The notes under the pieces are model-generated. The model made no database searches. It had not been told where the DNA came from and worked only from the letters and a program-made list of their open reading frames with translations. Of a DNA stretch of 64,000 nt, positions 49,601 to 62,782 are shown piece by piece; the stretch's first letter is position 1, and the number at the start of each line of letters is the position of its first letter. The stretch is taken from positions 10,278,558-10,342,557 of the forward strand of contig CM051033.1 of the NCBI GenBank assembly GCA_027627225.1. The letters are read 5' to 3'. Both the position numbers and the translations under genes were made by a program. The stretch is from Congeria kusceri (Eukaryota > Mollusca > Bivalvia > Myida > Dreissenidae).

Positions 49601-52490
49601 TGTGTTATAATACGAGCCGTTAAATAAAGTGAAAAATGAAGCGATAAAAGAAACGAGCAGCAGTCTACACATAAACAATATTTTATATAGATTGCGTCAA
49701 AAGCATGTCGCAATTTCATTTGTTTTTCTGCGTAGCAGCAAAATAATGGCATTCGAACGCCAGCTACACATTCTTCATTTGCAGCCTAGCCACCAGCATT
49801 ACCACTCAGTCATTTACATATGTTATATACAGACTGAAACAATTTGTTGCCTACTGCGCTTTCTAACACAGAATATACACACCGGTTTTGGTGAATGGAA
49901 AACAATTGTTTCGAACATGTGCAAATATGTTCTATTAATAATTGTGTTGTCGGAAGCAATTTTGGAAAATAATAATTTGTGGTACACATGTTTAATTTAA
50001 AGCCAGTTAGGACACTACTTTCAATACATCAATAATGCATCATACTCCAAGAACTGTTTTATTATTTGATAATCAGTCGAAGCAATTCCTTAGGAATTTC
50101 AATAGTTTATGGGCACTATATTTTGAATCCTTACATAATTCAAAGTTTTAGCAGTGGTAATAACAGTTTATATCAATAAAAAATAATGTGGACATTCAAC
50201 ACTCTTATTAACTCCACATACAGTAGTTTACGATCGAATTGATTGATAATGCCTTAAATAATATATCTACTGACACATATTTATAATTTGGAGTATGATT
50301 CCACGATTTATCTCTATTGCACTGTACTTTATTTGGAGTACGCACTGGAAGTCTGGTCAATTGTTTAATGATAGCACATGTTGACATCAGTATTATAAAT
50401 TTATAAGACATCTGGGGTCAAACAAAATGCATGTCTATGATCCGTGAATATATGCTTATACTCTGCATATTCGGTATGCAAATAATAATTAAAATGATAA
50501 TAATATATAATATTTGGTCAGTGCATTTGTGTGCTTGAATTAATACGACGAGTTGAAGAAAGGTTTACAAGGCGAGGCTAACGTACACTAAGACACTAAA
50601 AAAAAACATAATTTGTATCATGCCACATTTGTATATTTAATTTTTATAAAATAAACAAATTAGTTTTGTTTAATCATTTAAAACAATAATTAAAATGCAT
50701 TAAATGTAATGAATTAAATCTTGCGTAATAATTCTATTCGTGAGGTTTCCGCTACTTGAAATAGTCCAAAGCAATTCCACACAAAATACGGCAACACGAT
50801 AAAATATCGACATATGCTTTAGTATAACTTGGGCAGCTGATATGCAGCCCGAACTCTGAGATTTGATCACCTTGTAAACAAACAACACGTAAACAACAAA
50901 CATTGTTGATATTCAATTAAACGATACGACCGGTCGGTAGATTCTCTGGATTATCTTTATGTAACGAATAAGACTTATGTGCGATTTTTGAATAAATGCA
51001 TTATTATTTCAAGATATGGTATAGTTTTTTAAATATCGCTATAAAACATATAATACGTAGAGGATATTTGTTTCCTTTCGGTGTGATAACGCGTGATATC
51101 ATCACCGGAAAGGGAGACAATATTTTAACGACCGCTTTTTTCTTTTTATTTTAATGTCATTGAGTATTATTTACATTTGAAATATTTTGAAGGGATTTTA
51201 ACACGATGTTTTAAGTTTTATGTCAGCAATATGTTCTCTATAATGCATAGTAATCCCTGTTAGTAATCATTGATTACGATAAAACAATTGCCGTAGATTA
51301 GTTAAGCAATTTAATCCGCAAATGTGTTGACTCTATGCATTATCATGGTAGCGTGTTTACAGACCACAGTATTCTGTGTTGTACAGTAAATTGAATAATT
51401 TTCAGCTTTTAAATCAAGAAGTTAACGCTCACTGCTATCTTTAAATATATTAATAAACTACGTATTGAAAGTAAAATTGCGTTCAGTTTTCCGAAATTCA
51501 TATTTTCTAAAAATAGCGTGTGAATACTTTTTTATGATGTAAACAAAAGTTAACACAGACACGACATTTAAACGCACATGTGTTTTCGCAAGTAATTCAA
51601 GATGATTAATCTTGAAGATACGCGTTTAAATGTACAACATCAAACGATGTAGTGTGAAAGGGTGTTCTGAAATTGATTACGTATACGTATAAAGTGTTTT
51701 CTTTATTAATTATTCTGATTTATCAACACATTTGGATTAAAAGTTGGCCAAGAAAACAAGATGGCGGAATATCGAACGCTTAACACTTTTTACTAGATAT
51801 AAAGACTTAATACACACACAATAATATATGAATATGTATTATTACTGAAGGTACTTCGGATTCTTGGTGGAATTTGGAGAACCGTCAATACAGTCATTAT
51901 GTAAACAAAGGGAGACTACTGTGCATACCAACAGTCAACATTAAGTGCAAGTGTAGTATGTGGAAGTTAATAAAGTGCAAAGGATAAAATAATAATTTGG
52001 ATGTTAAATTAAGTTTGGACTAAGATGACCAGCTCCAATGCCTTGTGGTAAAACTTGTACCATAAAGACAGTGTCTGTTAGTCTACTGGCTCAATACGAC
52101 TAAAGAAAATCCAAGAGAAAATAAGAGCTAAGGCACTTCAATATATAAATAGGGGGAGGGTATTCTTAACATTTACTGTTCTTAATCTTTACTACTCTTC
52201 TTTTCGGTAATTCTGTATGCTAAATAGTGACAACACATACCATTAAATATTGTTCAAATCTAATAAACTTTTTAAAAAGTAGTCCACCACTGTGAGTGAC
52301 ATAGGAATATATATCACAGTTATTTTTCTATATTTCACTACTCAGCATTAAATACAGTTATATATCAGCTTTATCATATCGCTTCTTCAACTGCAATATT
52401 GCCCTTTATGTGTTTTTTGGGCTGCTGACTGACAAAAATCGGTCGGAAATTGCTCACACAGACAATTTGAATACAGCTACTTGTCAATCG
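49601..52490. other. Unannotated AT-rich DNA
   Basis: The longest ORF is 49629-50000 (+, 123 codons). It has no recognisable domain, and its upstream part overlaps sequence resembling the diverged M copy, so I do not call a gene. A YY1-like AAGATGGCGGA at 51758-51768 is isolated. 52374-52568 (minus) is an ORF across the start of the block duplication. Confidence 0.4.
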
Positions 52491-53400
52491 TATTTCACGA
52501 TCACTGCATAACTCAAACACCGAATACCATGAGCCACAACTACCTTCAGCAACAGGCATTTGGGGCAAAATATAACTGATATACTACTATCATGCTAATT
52601 ATGTTTGCAAATACGCATGCTTACATTTTGTATTAAATGTATGTCGTGCGTATACCCGGTATCAACTAATAATGGCTAGTAGGTGTTGGGTTCAACTTCA
52701 GTGGTGTGTCTTGTTATGTGTTGCCCTTCGTCCGCCTGTATGTACATTATAACCTGTGACGCATGTCTATGCATAGTGGAATATATCATGTGCTAAATTG
52801 CACATGTTCTGGTTTACCAGACATTATGATACTATACTGTACCAGCAATTTATAGAACGGATTCATACAATATCACTAAATTTATATATGTATTATATAC
52901 TCCGTAATACTGAAACTATTTCGTTTCTAGAAAGACGTTGTTTCTTGTTATAAAGTTCTTGATTTGTTCCTGGCATTTCACAACCATTTCATACACATAT
53001 ATTTGACATTTATGCTGAGAATTGCGTTTAAACCTCGTTTAAGCCATATTGGTAGCCGTTTAATAAACGAAACAAGTTGGACAATTACCGGCGAACTTTC
53101 TGTGACCTTGTTTGTTTGATGTGCAGGTTTTCACAAGCTTATTAATTACCAGACATAAACGATATTAAGGTTATAAAAATCTTAAAGATTGAGACTCACA
53201 TGTTTACTGTCTGCTTTTCAGTTTTCAAGGAAAATTAACCTAACAATAACATAAGAAAGAAACAAATAAAGTGAAAAAAAAAATACCAATCAATGGTTGA
53301 TCATATATAAAAAGTGTGTATAAAGTGTACTTTTCTTTCAAGTCAAACAAGTTAATATTTTCTTGATCATTGTGTAGACATATTATATGATCAATGGCAA
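52490..53400 (+). repeat. Diverged block duplication, copy 2
   Basis: This is the partner of 43690-45200, shorter because it lacks the extra central sequence. The segment 53005-53034 is the apparent template of the filler at 54189-54218. The following 53400-54080 has only a TTTAAAGGGACT phrase near 53437, perhaps a remnant of the TTAA element family. Confidence 0.6.
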
Positions 53401-54081
53401 TCTCAGCCAATTACAGATTATTTATTATTACTATGTTTAAAGGGACTATGACGTCAATACGTAAACATAAAAAGGGTCAAACAAACACGACCGTTAAAAT
53501 AAATTGATTTTTATATCAAAAAGCTTACATTCTTTTTCCATTATATATACACTGTTTGAACCGTTATTATATGCAATTATTTATATCTTAGTTTCAGATT
53601 TGTTTTAAAGAAATTGCCCACTTGAGGCTCTTCTGCATGGCATAGTCCTTTTACATATCAACATCGGATGTTTGAAATTATCGGTTGTTTTCAAAAGCTA
53701 CCCGTTTAAATAGGGACTTTTTGATTTTGTCATGTCTCTTTCCTTTTCCACAAACAAAATAGTTTTATATAACATAAAAAACGACACCATCGACAGAAAA
53801 TTATTTGTTTTACCTAAAATTCCAAATATATATTTTTGGTCCACACGGACCCGTTTATATGTGCCTGACTCGTCTAGACGCTGCATAAACATACGTGATT
53901 AGTAAACAGAAACTAATGAAGCACAATACTGCTACTCTCCTTTCATACAAACAAAATACCAGTCCTTAATAAACTCAGACCACATATCCTCGGATGATGA
54001 AAACACTTTTGGACGTCAATACTGTTTACACTTTATATTTGATTAAATTGATATAACTGGAAACATTATATATAAAGAATA

Positions 54082-55010
54082 ACAGGTTACTGCCTGGTCT
54101 TGTGTAATATATCAGGTGAGGCTTAGAATATATAATATAACGGTGAGGCTTGCGGAGCCGTTATTTTATTCGTGCCGAACGAATAAAAGGTTTAAACGCA
54201 ATTCTCAGCATAAATGTCCAGGCAGTAACCTGTTTTTCTATTTATCATACCATATTTTTCGTAAAATATCACCAAACGAGCTGATTTTATATATATTTAA
54301 AAACTACGGGCGGCGCTGATTTTGCTGAGCCAACGTTTACACGTTCTCGTACATGTAGTTATGGATTCCAAAAGGTTGACTGAATAATACCTTATTATTA
54401 ACATTTCGTAATGATAAGTGACCTGTTTTTACTACGAATACATAGATTACACGCATGCTTATTCATAAAATACTGTAAATGCGAACTGAAATGGATCGCA
54501 ACGATCAATTTCATTGGAGAACACACAACTCCATTTCGGAGTTGTGTATTGAAAAATGACATCTCCAAGATCGTGTCAATATTTACAGTATTTGACTATA
54601 GTGTGTTCAATTTTTGGTAATAATGTTTTTGGTTCAACATACACTAATGTTGTGTAGTTACTTTTAGTGCATTTCTTATCAATGTATTGAAATAAATTTG
54701 TATGGATGATTTATTGTGTTCCATATCACTACCAAAGTGCGGGTTTATGTGAATATTTATAAAAATAACGTGTTTTTTTTAATATTTATGACGATTACAA
54801 ATAATAAACTATTTACGTTCTTGGTATCAAAGTGTTTGTTTTGTTGAAACTAATTCATTTTACCAAAAAAAAATGTTGACGTTATAGTTGATTCCGAATA
54901 ATATGACGTACCTCCAAACATTGACTGATATAAACGCTAGTGACCTGATATTACAAAAATATATCACACACCATTGTATTAGGCCGATATCAGCATAGTG
55001 GTATGATACA
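54082..55010 (+). repeat. ~950-bp element, plus orientation
   Basis: It is the reverse complement of 45900-46850. It begins with the left arm AACAGGTTACTGCCTGG and ends near TAGGCCGATATCAGCATAGT. It occupies the same relative place in the block duplication as its partner but in the opposite orientation. Confidence 0.75.
54189..54218 (-). other. 30-nt templated filler, inverse copy of 53005-53034
   Basis: GGTTTAAACGCAATTCTCAG and the following ten bases are an exact reverse complement of 53005-53034. They sit where the partner palindrome (46720-46848) has the inner half of its right arm. Immediately before, CGAATAAAA is the snap-back complement of TTTTATTCG seven bases upstream. This looks like fold-back copying followed by a template jump during break repair. 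Confidence 0.8.
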
Positions 55011-56880
55011 TACATATATTTAGTTTTTTTTTATAAATATTATTTAAAATATACTGATATCATTTAAATCATTGGGTGGTTTTACATTATAAGTTTCGTA
55101 AACTATCGCGCAGTCGCTCCTTAAGCTACATGTTTGTATTAGTGTTATTATAACCACACACACAGACATCCTGTTCAAAAATTGAAGCCATTGCTTCACA
55201 TATTTTATATATAGTATAGAAAGTGGCAGAAGTCGTCTGGTATAATTATGATATATTTTTGAAAAACATATAACACAATTATCTTGAGTGTATTTCGTTC
55301 AACTTATAAATTAATCGACACAGGAAAATCTCTACAGTAGTCACCTGATATACGGGCGTGTCCGGAATCCATCCTTCATAGAGATAATTAAAAAAAGAAT
55401 ATTTTACCTAATCAAACATGCACACCCCGTGTTTCCAACGAACACGGTGCATCGGACATATAGAAGTCATCGATGATATAACCGGTATAAAAAATATTGG
55501 ATCAAACACAAATCGTGTGTTGTCTGATAAAAAGAGGAGTTTACTGTGACGTGTGAGTTGATTCTTTCCAATTATTTAAACAGTTATTGATTGTTCTTCA
55601 ATCAATATATCTGTAAATAATTGTTGCGATTTAAATATTTTAATATTTATATATAAATAAACATAAACATCAATAGACATGCACCGTTAGTTATTGTTAT
55701 ATTGGTGCACTGCTACGATACAATGGCGGTGTTCATACCGTCCATATCATACTAAACTTTATAATAACACTACAATTTAAGTTTCTATGTATTACACAAT
55801 CTATACATGACATGACAATTGATTATTCTGGGCATAGGGCATACCAATAATATTGTATCCAAATACAATGTCTAATAAGAAAAAAGAAAACTCAATTTTA
55901 TAGTTACCATAACACATTTCTTAACAAAGGCCATGTCTATAGTATTTGTAACCGAGAAACTGTTCATATGGTTTCTTTTAATGAGGCGACCTTAAAAATA
56001 AGTCACACAGGATACGTTTCTTAGACGAAAATAAACGTAATGCATTGGCGTATGCGGCTTTGATTGACCCCACTCCCAATGTTAAAAAAAAACAAACTAA
56101 ACAACCAAGACGTCATGTGGCCATCTAATTGTCAATACATTGCCAACATCCTATCAATGTTGTTATGCCTAATGAAGTACACGCCTTCAAATAAGAAATA
56201 ATTGAAATAGCATGTTTTTAATTGCCCAGACTAGGTGCTGTTACACTCCAGTCAAACATTAACAACCCGTGTTTCCAACGAACGTTAACATACGCTGCAT
56301 CGGTCACACAAAAGGCATCGGTGATATAAACATATTGGATCAAACACAACTCGTGTGTGTTCTTACTGAAACCAGATTCTTTCTGTGATGTGTGCGTTTG
56401 ATAAAGTTCAATTACCAAACAGATATTGATTTATTTTCAATATATAGGAAAATAATTGATGAACGTATCCTAGTATTTATATATAAATTATTAACGTGTG
56501 CACTAATAGGAATGCCCTGTTGTTAATATATTTTGGGCATGCAACGATACGTTCCATGGCGGTGTCCATATATACTGTAGTTCACATAGTCCATATAAGC
56601 CTAAACTATAGAGTAACGCTATAGTTTATGTTGTTGATAATGTGTACATGTGTACATGATATAACTGTTGATTAATTTGAACACACACAAGGCCACCTAT
56701 ATGCTATTGAAATGAACTGTCTAATAAGAACTCAAACGAGAGCCCAATTTGAGAGTTATCTTTGAAAACTTTCGAATACATGCACTGGTATTTGTAACCA
56801 AGAAACGGTTGATATTTTTACTGCTTAATGAGGCGACCTTTAAACAAAGCCACACAGGATTCATTTCTTAGACACATACT

Positions 56881-57205
56881 TAATTCTAACATGATATTCA
56901 CTAATTTTTCTATAGACACAGAACACAATCATTGTTGTTAAACTACCCAATAAACAACGCAAAAAGAAGCTCCGATTTGGAGCGGAACATAATAAAAAGT
57001 AGTTCCAATTACAATTACAAAAATATATGTCACATCATGTTATAATCGGCATGATTTTCGCATTGTCCTTGTTTATCGGCCAATAAACAACTCGTTGTCG
57101 TTCTGATGCGTGGCTAACGCCTTGGTGGTTTAATTTCTACGCATCAGAACTCCAAATCGTTGTTTATTGGCTGATAAACAACAATAAATCGACAATTATT
57201 TCTTG
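56881..57205. mobile_element. ~320-bp insertion containing a 42-bp-arm hairpin
   Basis: It interrupts unit 2 relative to units 1 and 3. Arms 57070-57111 and 57139-57180 are reverse complements (outer TGTTTATC(G/A)GCCAATAAAC, inner GTTCTGATGCGT) around a ~27-bp centre. It is probably a small non-autonomous element. Ends and target duplication are not resolved. Confidence 0.55.
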
Positions 57206-57624
57206 ATTCATTAGCCTTTGTAGCTTTGATTGACTTCACTTGCGATGTTCAAAGAAACATAAACAATGATAATGTCAATACAACTGGAAAATCTCAACAA
57301 GTACATATGTACATGTAAACATTGTTCCGGTAAAAAAATATTTGAAACAACCTGGTTAACTGCCGAGACCATGGTACTTTATCACCAACTCATTCTTAGA
57401 CTTATGAATAAGACATAGATTTAGACTCATGAAAAAACAACTTAAGTGTTTGTAAATATGCTGTGTACCTACGTTGCTTGTGTCATAAATAAATCATTAT
57501 AAATATTGACAGCTTATAATTGTCTTGATGAATACAAAGTTCGATTCAAATAAACAGCATTCTTACAAAAGTCTAAACTGTTAAGAGGGCGATGCCCAAA
57601 TATAATGCAGTCCCATCGTCTCTT

Positions 57625-57885
57625 TTATACGTAACCATACATAGCCAATATTATACGTAACAATACGAAGTCAATATTATACGTAACCATACATAGTCAA
57701 TATTATACGAAACCATACAAAGTCAATATTATACGCAACTATACGTAGTCAATATTATACGTAACCATACATAGTCAATATTATACGTAACCATACATGT
57801 ACATAACCAATATTATACGTAACCATACATGGTCAATGTTATACCTAACCATACATAGTCAATATTATACGTAACCATTCAGTAA
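57625..57885 (+). repeat. 26-bp satellite, about 10 copies
   Basis: The unit is TTATACGTAACCATACATAG followed by TCAATA. Units start at 57625, 57651, 57677, 57703, 57729, 57755, 57781 (with a 6-bp insertion), 57813, 57839 and 57865 (partial). It lies inside unit 3 of the larger array. Confidence 0.9.
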
Positions 57886-58820
57886 CATATAATTTTAAAT
57901 TCTATGTGATGGATACACTGGACATGTTTTGACAATAACTAATTATTCGGAACATAGGAAAGGCAAATTTTCTTCAAAGTGTATCCAAATAAACGTCGTT
58001 ATAAGAACTAAGAAAACTTAATATTAGAGTTACGTTAGAAACTTTCTTTATACACTTCCTGTCTACAGTATATATAACCAAGACACGGTACATATTGTTA
58101 CTATTTAATGAAGCGACCTTTTTAAATGTCACACAGCATTCATTTGTTAGACGGAAATAAACTTAATACATTAACTCATGTGGCTTTGATTGCCAACCCT
58201 CGCAATGTTCAAGGAAACAAATTAAGCAACCGACACGTTTTGTGATAATCTAAATGTCACAATATTGGCAACATCTTAACAAGGTAGATGCTTTTCATAT
58301 GAAGTAAACACCTTAAACAAAAAATAATGGAAATAAGATGTTAATCTGCCGAGACCAGGTGCTGCAACACCCCGATCAAACATTCACACCCGGTGTTTCC
58401 AACGAACGTTAACCTCACGGTGCAACGGTCACACAGAAAGCATCAACACTATTTGCGATGTAAACATATAAACACAAATCGTGTGTGTTCTGATTGAAAA
58501 CAGAATTTTACTGAGGTGCGTGCGTTTGATTATTAATAAGTTAAGATAAAACATATATAAATTGATCTTCAAAATATCTGTAAGTAATTGAATGTGCACT
58601 TATAGGCATGCACTGCTCGTTGATTATGTATTGTAGGCCTGCAATGATAAGAGAGCGGCGTCCATTTATATCGCAGTTTACACATTCCATACACTTCTAA
58701 TATATAAATTATTGATATATTGCATGCAACTACGTCAAGATAAAGCGAACATGTTGTGACAATTGATAATTCTGAACAAAAAGAAAGCAAATTAAATTAT
58801 AATGCTACAACTGAATTTTC

Positions 58821-61540
58821 TACTTTAAGATAGTCCACTGTTCCTATTTGGATTGCAAGCATAAAACCCCAAATAGTGTTTGTTTATAAAAAAAAACAAT
58901 ATTTGACAAGTTTCAGTTTTGAGTCATTCCAAACAGGCCGGGGCAATACTAAATGACTGTTTCAGCATTGTCTTACATGCACTTACAAAACCAAATGTTT
59001 CTTTACATATTGTGCTATTATTGGGCTTACGTCATTACCTTTTCGATGAACGGTTCTTATTAGCCTAAATGTGCGTTTTTCAACCGTAAGAATGTCACAA
59101 AACAAATTTAATGATTTATTGTGTGGCAAAAGCAATTGGTAGGCTCGTGTTATGGTCTCGTGGAGATTTGTTGCGGAAGGGATTGGACGGAACCAAACGA
59201 ATCTCTGTATTGAGGTTGGTCCTGGTTCGTAGAGGTAAATAGAGAAAAACGGTTTCAATATTAAGCTTCAGTGCATTATCATTTTTAATTAAGTTTAGAA
59301 ACAATACAACACTATTTTAGGTATATACAGAAAATAATCGAATTTTAGAAATATTTTAAGTGGACTATAATTATGCTGTCGATGTGGATCATTTCCCCTT
59401 CCTTATGGATACTCTTTATAATATGTATTTATATATTTATTAATGTTTCTTAAATAAATTCAATTCTTCGTACGAGTCCATATATTTACTACAACGCAAC
59501 GTTCATTTTATATGTTTCATCTAGCATTTAATAGACTATTATTAATATAATAATTGATTTACGCATAGTTTAAGTGTAATTACAAATACATTATAAAATG
59601 TGTGCTTTCGTAATAAATTGGTGTAGCTCTTATAATACGGCCTCTAGATAATTGTGTTATATATTGTTACTTAAGATAACAGATACCATATCTTCCTATG
59701 TATTAACTTCTAATTACTTGCTCTTTAATGTGCTACACATGCTAGATTGCTGCGCTGAACATGCATCTGCAATTGGCACAGCAATGTTAGTGGTGAAACG
59801 AGACACATAAACCGTTCTTTTTTTTTCGCTTATCTTTAGTTGTCTGAACATTTAGTTAATTTCATTGACATGGTGTAAGGAACAAATCAGATGTTAAAAG
59901 CAGTTTAAAGGAGGACCAAATAACATTATATTGAACATTTATTGATCAAAACCTACGTTCTAAGGGGTCCCACTAATCGGTGACACAACTGCATCGTCTG
60001 TACAACAAAGTGTGTTTTCTTAAGCGAACATCAAATTTATAAAGGCTAAATTAATTGATTTAGCTGGCATTAATATGGTGTTTTTGTGTGACGGTGGGTG
60101 ATTACTAAATTATAACTTATAACCATAGTTAGCATATGCATCAATATAAATGCATAACTAACATTATTTATAGAGGTTTATAACAACACTCTTCTTTGCG
60201 CATACAGTAAACTGATCTAACCGTGCAACATACGAAACATATTTACCTTTAATGTCGTTATATTGTACTTTTAATACACAGCACGGTTTGTTAATTATTA
60301 ATGACAATGTTGTGCGCTCGTAAAATCGCTTACAAGTTAGTTGTAGCTCATTCCGTGTTGCCGTATAAACGATAGTGACACGAGTGTATAAATACAACGT
60401 GGAAAGTAAACCGCCTTTAATTAAACCTGTGACCACATATATTACGGTCGTTACGAGTCCATACTTGGTTTAATGTCGTTTATGGAATATATAAAGTTTA
60501 CAGCACAGTTTAACTTGGACCATATGTAACTTGGTGTTCAGTACAACATAAGTTACGGACATTTTTCTTCTAAAGTACATAGTAATTAAGCTGTATTATA
60601 AATGCATATTTATTTACGCCTTACAATTGTTTACATGAAAGTTAAAATTTGCATTCTAATATAAGATAAGGGATGTAAATGTCTTCCGTGTTGACAAAAC
60701 AAGTTCGTTCCAGAATTAACAAACACGGCCATGCCAGTAATTGCGGTTCTGGTGTTGTTGTATTTACACTAATAAAAATATAGAGACACCATGACATTTC
60801 AATTTGTTATCTGATCAACACTCTCCGTGAATAATTTCATTACTCGATTGATGAAGGATTCGTCCTGTTTTTCATCGGTTAGTAGGCATCACAAAACGAC
60901 GACTTACGCGAGCCGTCGGTAATTAAAGCTAAATTACATCTTCAGACAATACTACCCATACCCAGGATTGTATCTAATTGTTTAGACATGTGATTAAGGA
61001 AGACACTGAACAAACACACGTGAGTAAAATATTACAGTTATTTATATATATAATTTGTATCACATACCTAATTGTTAAGTTTGCTTCTTAACATATATCT
61101 TCATACAATCAGTGTATATTTTAAACGTTCTTATTATTGCAAACTAATGTTAACCAACATGTAGCTTCGGGTACTTTTAATGCACATTGCAGTGACCATG
61201 TGTATGTACATCGCCCAATAGCTAAAAAGGATGAATGAATTCAAAAGTTTGCTAAATAATAAGTATTCAAACAAATGAGTGGTAAGTTCATTCTAAATAA
61301 GTACGGTTTGGTTAGAATTCAACATTTATGTTTACACAACCGTATATTTGGTAACAAAGCCAACAGTCCTTGCTTCATTCAATATTCGAGGTAGAGTCCA
61401 GCGAATGCTTAATTATTGCCTCATTTAGCGCTATGAAATATGCATTAGTACATGTTTTCATTACATTTTAATGAAAGTTGCTTTTCGCTTTGCTTATATT
61501 TAAATATTTCTCCAGATCATAAATGCATGATAATATGCCT
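58821..61540. other. Unannotated AT-rich DNA
   Basis: I see no gene, repeat family or RNA here. Minus-strand ORFs at 58983-59258 and 60164-60436 (90-91 codons) have no recognisable motif. The stretch could be intron or intergenic DNA upstream of the zinc-finger exon. Confidence 0.4.
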
Positions 61541-61543
61541 TAG

Positions 61544-61963
61544 TTATAAACAGTTTAACAATTTCCAAAGTTTTAGTAGGCATTGATATATTATTAATAC
61601 TGGTAAAACTAGCTTACATGTAGATAACTCGGACATCTTAACCATATTCAAAAATACTAATTCACGATACAACCTGTATTTCTTAAATAGAACATAGTAC
61701 GTTTGATAACGAATTATCTTATTGATATGAGGATTTAGCAATAGCACGGTGCCTGTACCACGTGATCTATTTTGTTCTGTGTGGGGCATTCCACCGAAAA
61801 CAATCCCTCGCTTCAGGTAACGTTTTTTTATAATGTCTCTGTTAATTCTGAACCGATTTTCCCGAAATAAAGACGAGTGCCCTGTCATAACAGAATTACA
61901 CCATTCCATTAGAGTTTCTGGCAGATTGATGTAGTATGTTTTTTCAAAACTGCAACCGCGCAT
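61544..61963 (-). CDS. Unrecognised 139-codon ORF
   Basis: It is the longest ORF outside the retrotransposons. The ATG at 61961-61963 is preceded by TTTTAAAAG, which could also be a splice acceptor. The first ~80 residues (ETLMEWCNSVMTGHSS, KRYLKRGIVFGGMPHTEQN) have balanced composition and look more protein-like than the hydrophobic, AT-driven C-terminal part. No domain, signal peptide or membrane segment is evident. It may be a genuine exon, a gene fragment or chance. Confidence 0.2.
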   Translation of the reverse strand: MRGCSFEKTYYINLPETLMEWCNSVMTGHSSLFRENRFRINRDIIKKRYLKRGIVFGGMPHTEQNRSRGTGTVLLLNPHINKIIRYQTYYVLFKKYRLYRELVFLNMVKMSELSTCKLVLPVLIIYQCLLKLWKLLNCL

Positions 61964-62782
61964 CTTTTAAAACATAAATTGATATGCTAATCATAAATCT
62001 AATCGTCAATACATTTTACAATATTGCTGCTGAAGATGCCAAACGTAGGGCGGACACTGTAATTCTTACCAGAGAAACAGCACAAGAAGTATGTTTGCTC
62101 ACATACGTCTGATGCCGATTTTTTGTAGAAAATAAAATATTGCTATGTGTGGGTCACAAATCTGTTATGCTATGTGTGGAATTCAAAAGTTTAAGACATT
62201 GCAACTTCCAATTAAAGCCATTTAATATAATTTTCTTTAACTTGCACTATAACACTGACAGTTGAGGGTCAATAACATGAATTTTTCAGCGCATTTGAAA
62301 ATACTTTTGTTGCGGCAAGCCTTTTCTAGTGAGTTTCTATGTCTATTTACACGTTAATTTTGGACTTGTACTTTTCCTTCAAATTCATCTTGAGGGAATT
62401 CTATTGTAACTACCTACATATAAAATATATAAGGGTATGCTCTAGTTTTTCATTTAGCCCTGGGTCTGGTATTTGCCAATTTAATGGTTTAGCACATATT
62501 AATAAAATACGACAAATCGTTGGGATTTCATTTCTAGTTAAAATCATTAACAGCACACATGTTTTTCCTGTATTAATGCAAATTTAATGCATGTTTTTCC
62601 TTTCCATTTTCCTTAATGTCACAGCGTGATCTAAAACATTCATTAGAACGTAACTTTTCTAGTCGTAGTCCTACCTCTAAATCACGTCCACCTAACGATA
62701 ATTATGGATTATATATTATGTTTTCTTAGACATACATACTGTTTTTGGCAGGATTTAAATGTACGCTCGTATTTCTCTATAG

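Larger units (their letters stand above)
55400..58820 (+). repeat. Four-unit diverged tandem array, ~0.84-kb unit
   Basis: The units are approximately 55400-56235, 56236-57345, 57346-58360 and 58361-58820 (truncated). A ~120-bp core with CCGTGTTTCCAACGAAC, GCATCGGTCACACA and ATCGTGTGTGTTCTGAT occurs at about 55420, 56260 and 58385. A second landmark, TTTAATGAGGCGACCTT followed by CACACAGGAT, occurs at about 55977, 56825 and 58107, and a third, TGGCTTTGATTG, at about 55998-58195. Unit 2 contains a ~320-bp insertion. Unit 3 contains the 26-bp satellite and has lost the core. No ORF is conserved among units. Confidence 0.8.

Noticed and set aside
49629..50000. 123-codon ORF as a gene
   Set aside because: It has no recognisable motif or splice context and lies next to the diverged M copy; chance is the simplest explanation.
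51758..51768. YY1-like AAGATGGCGGA promoter site
   Set aside because: It is an isolated short match with no associated gene; only 10 codons follow the ATG before a stop.
52138..52160. TATAAATAGGGGGAGGG as a core promoter
   Set aside because: A TATA-like string in AT-rich DNA without a downstream gene is not evidence.
58983..59258. 91-codon minus-strand ORF as an exon
   Set aside because: No domain, an overlapping ORF in another frame, and no supporting splice signals were seen.
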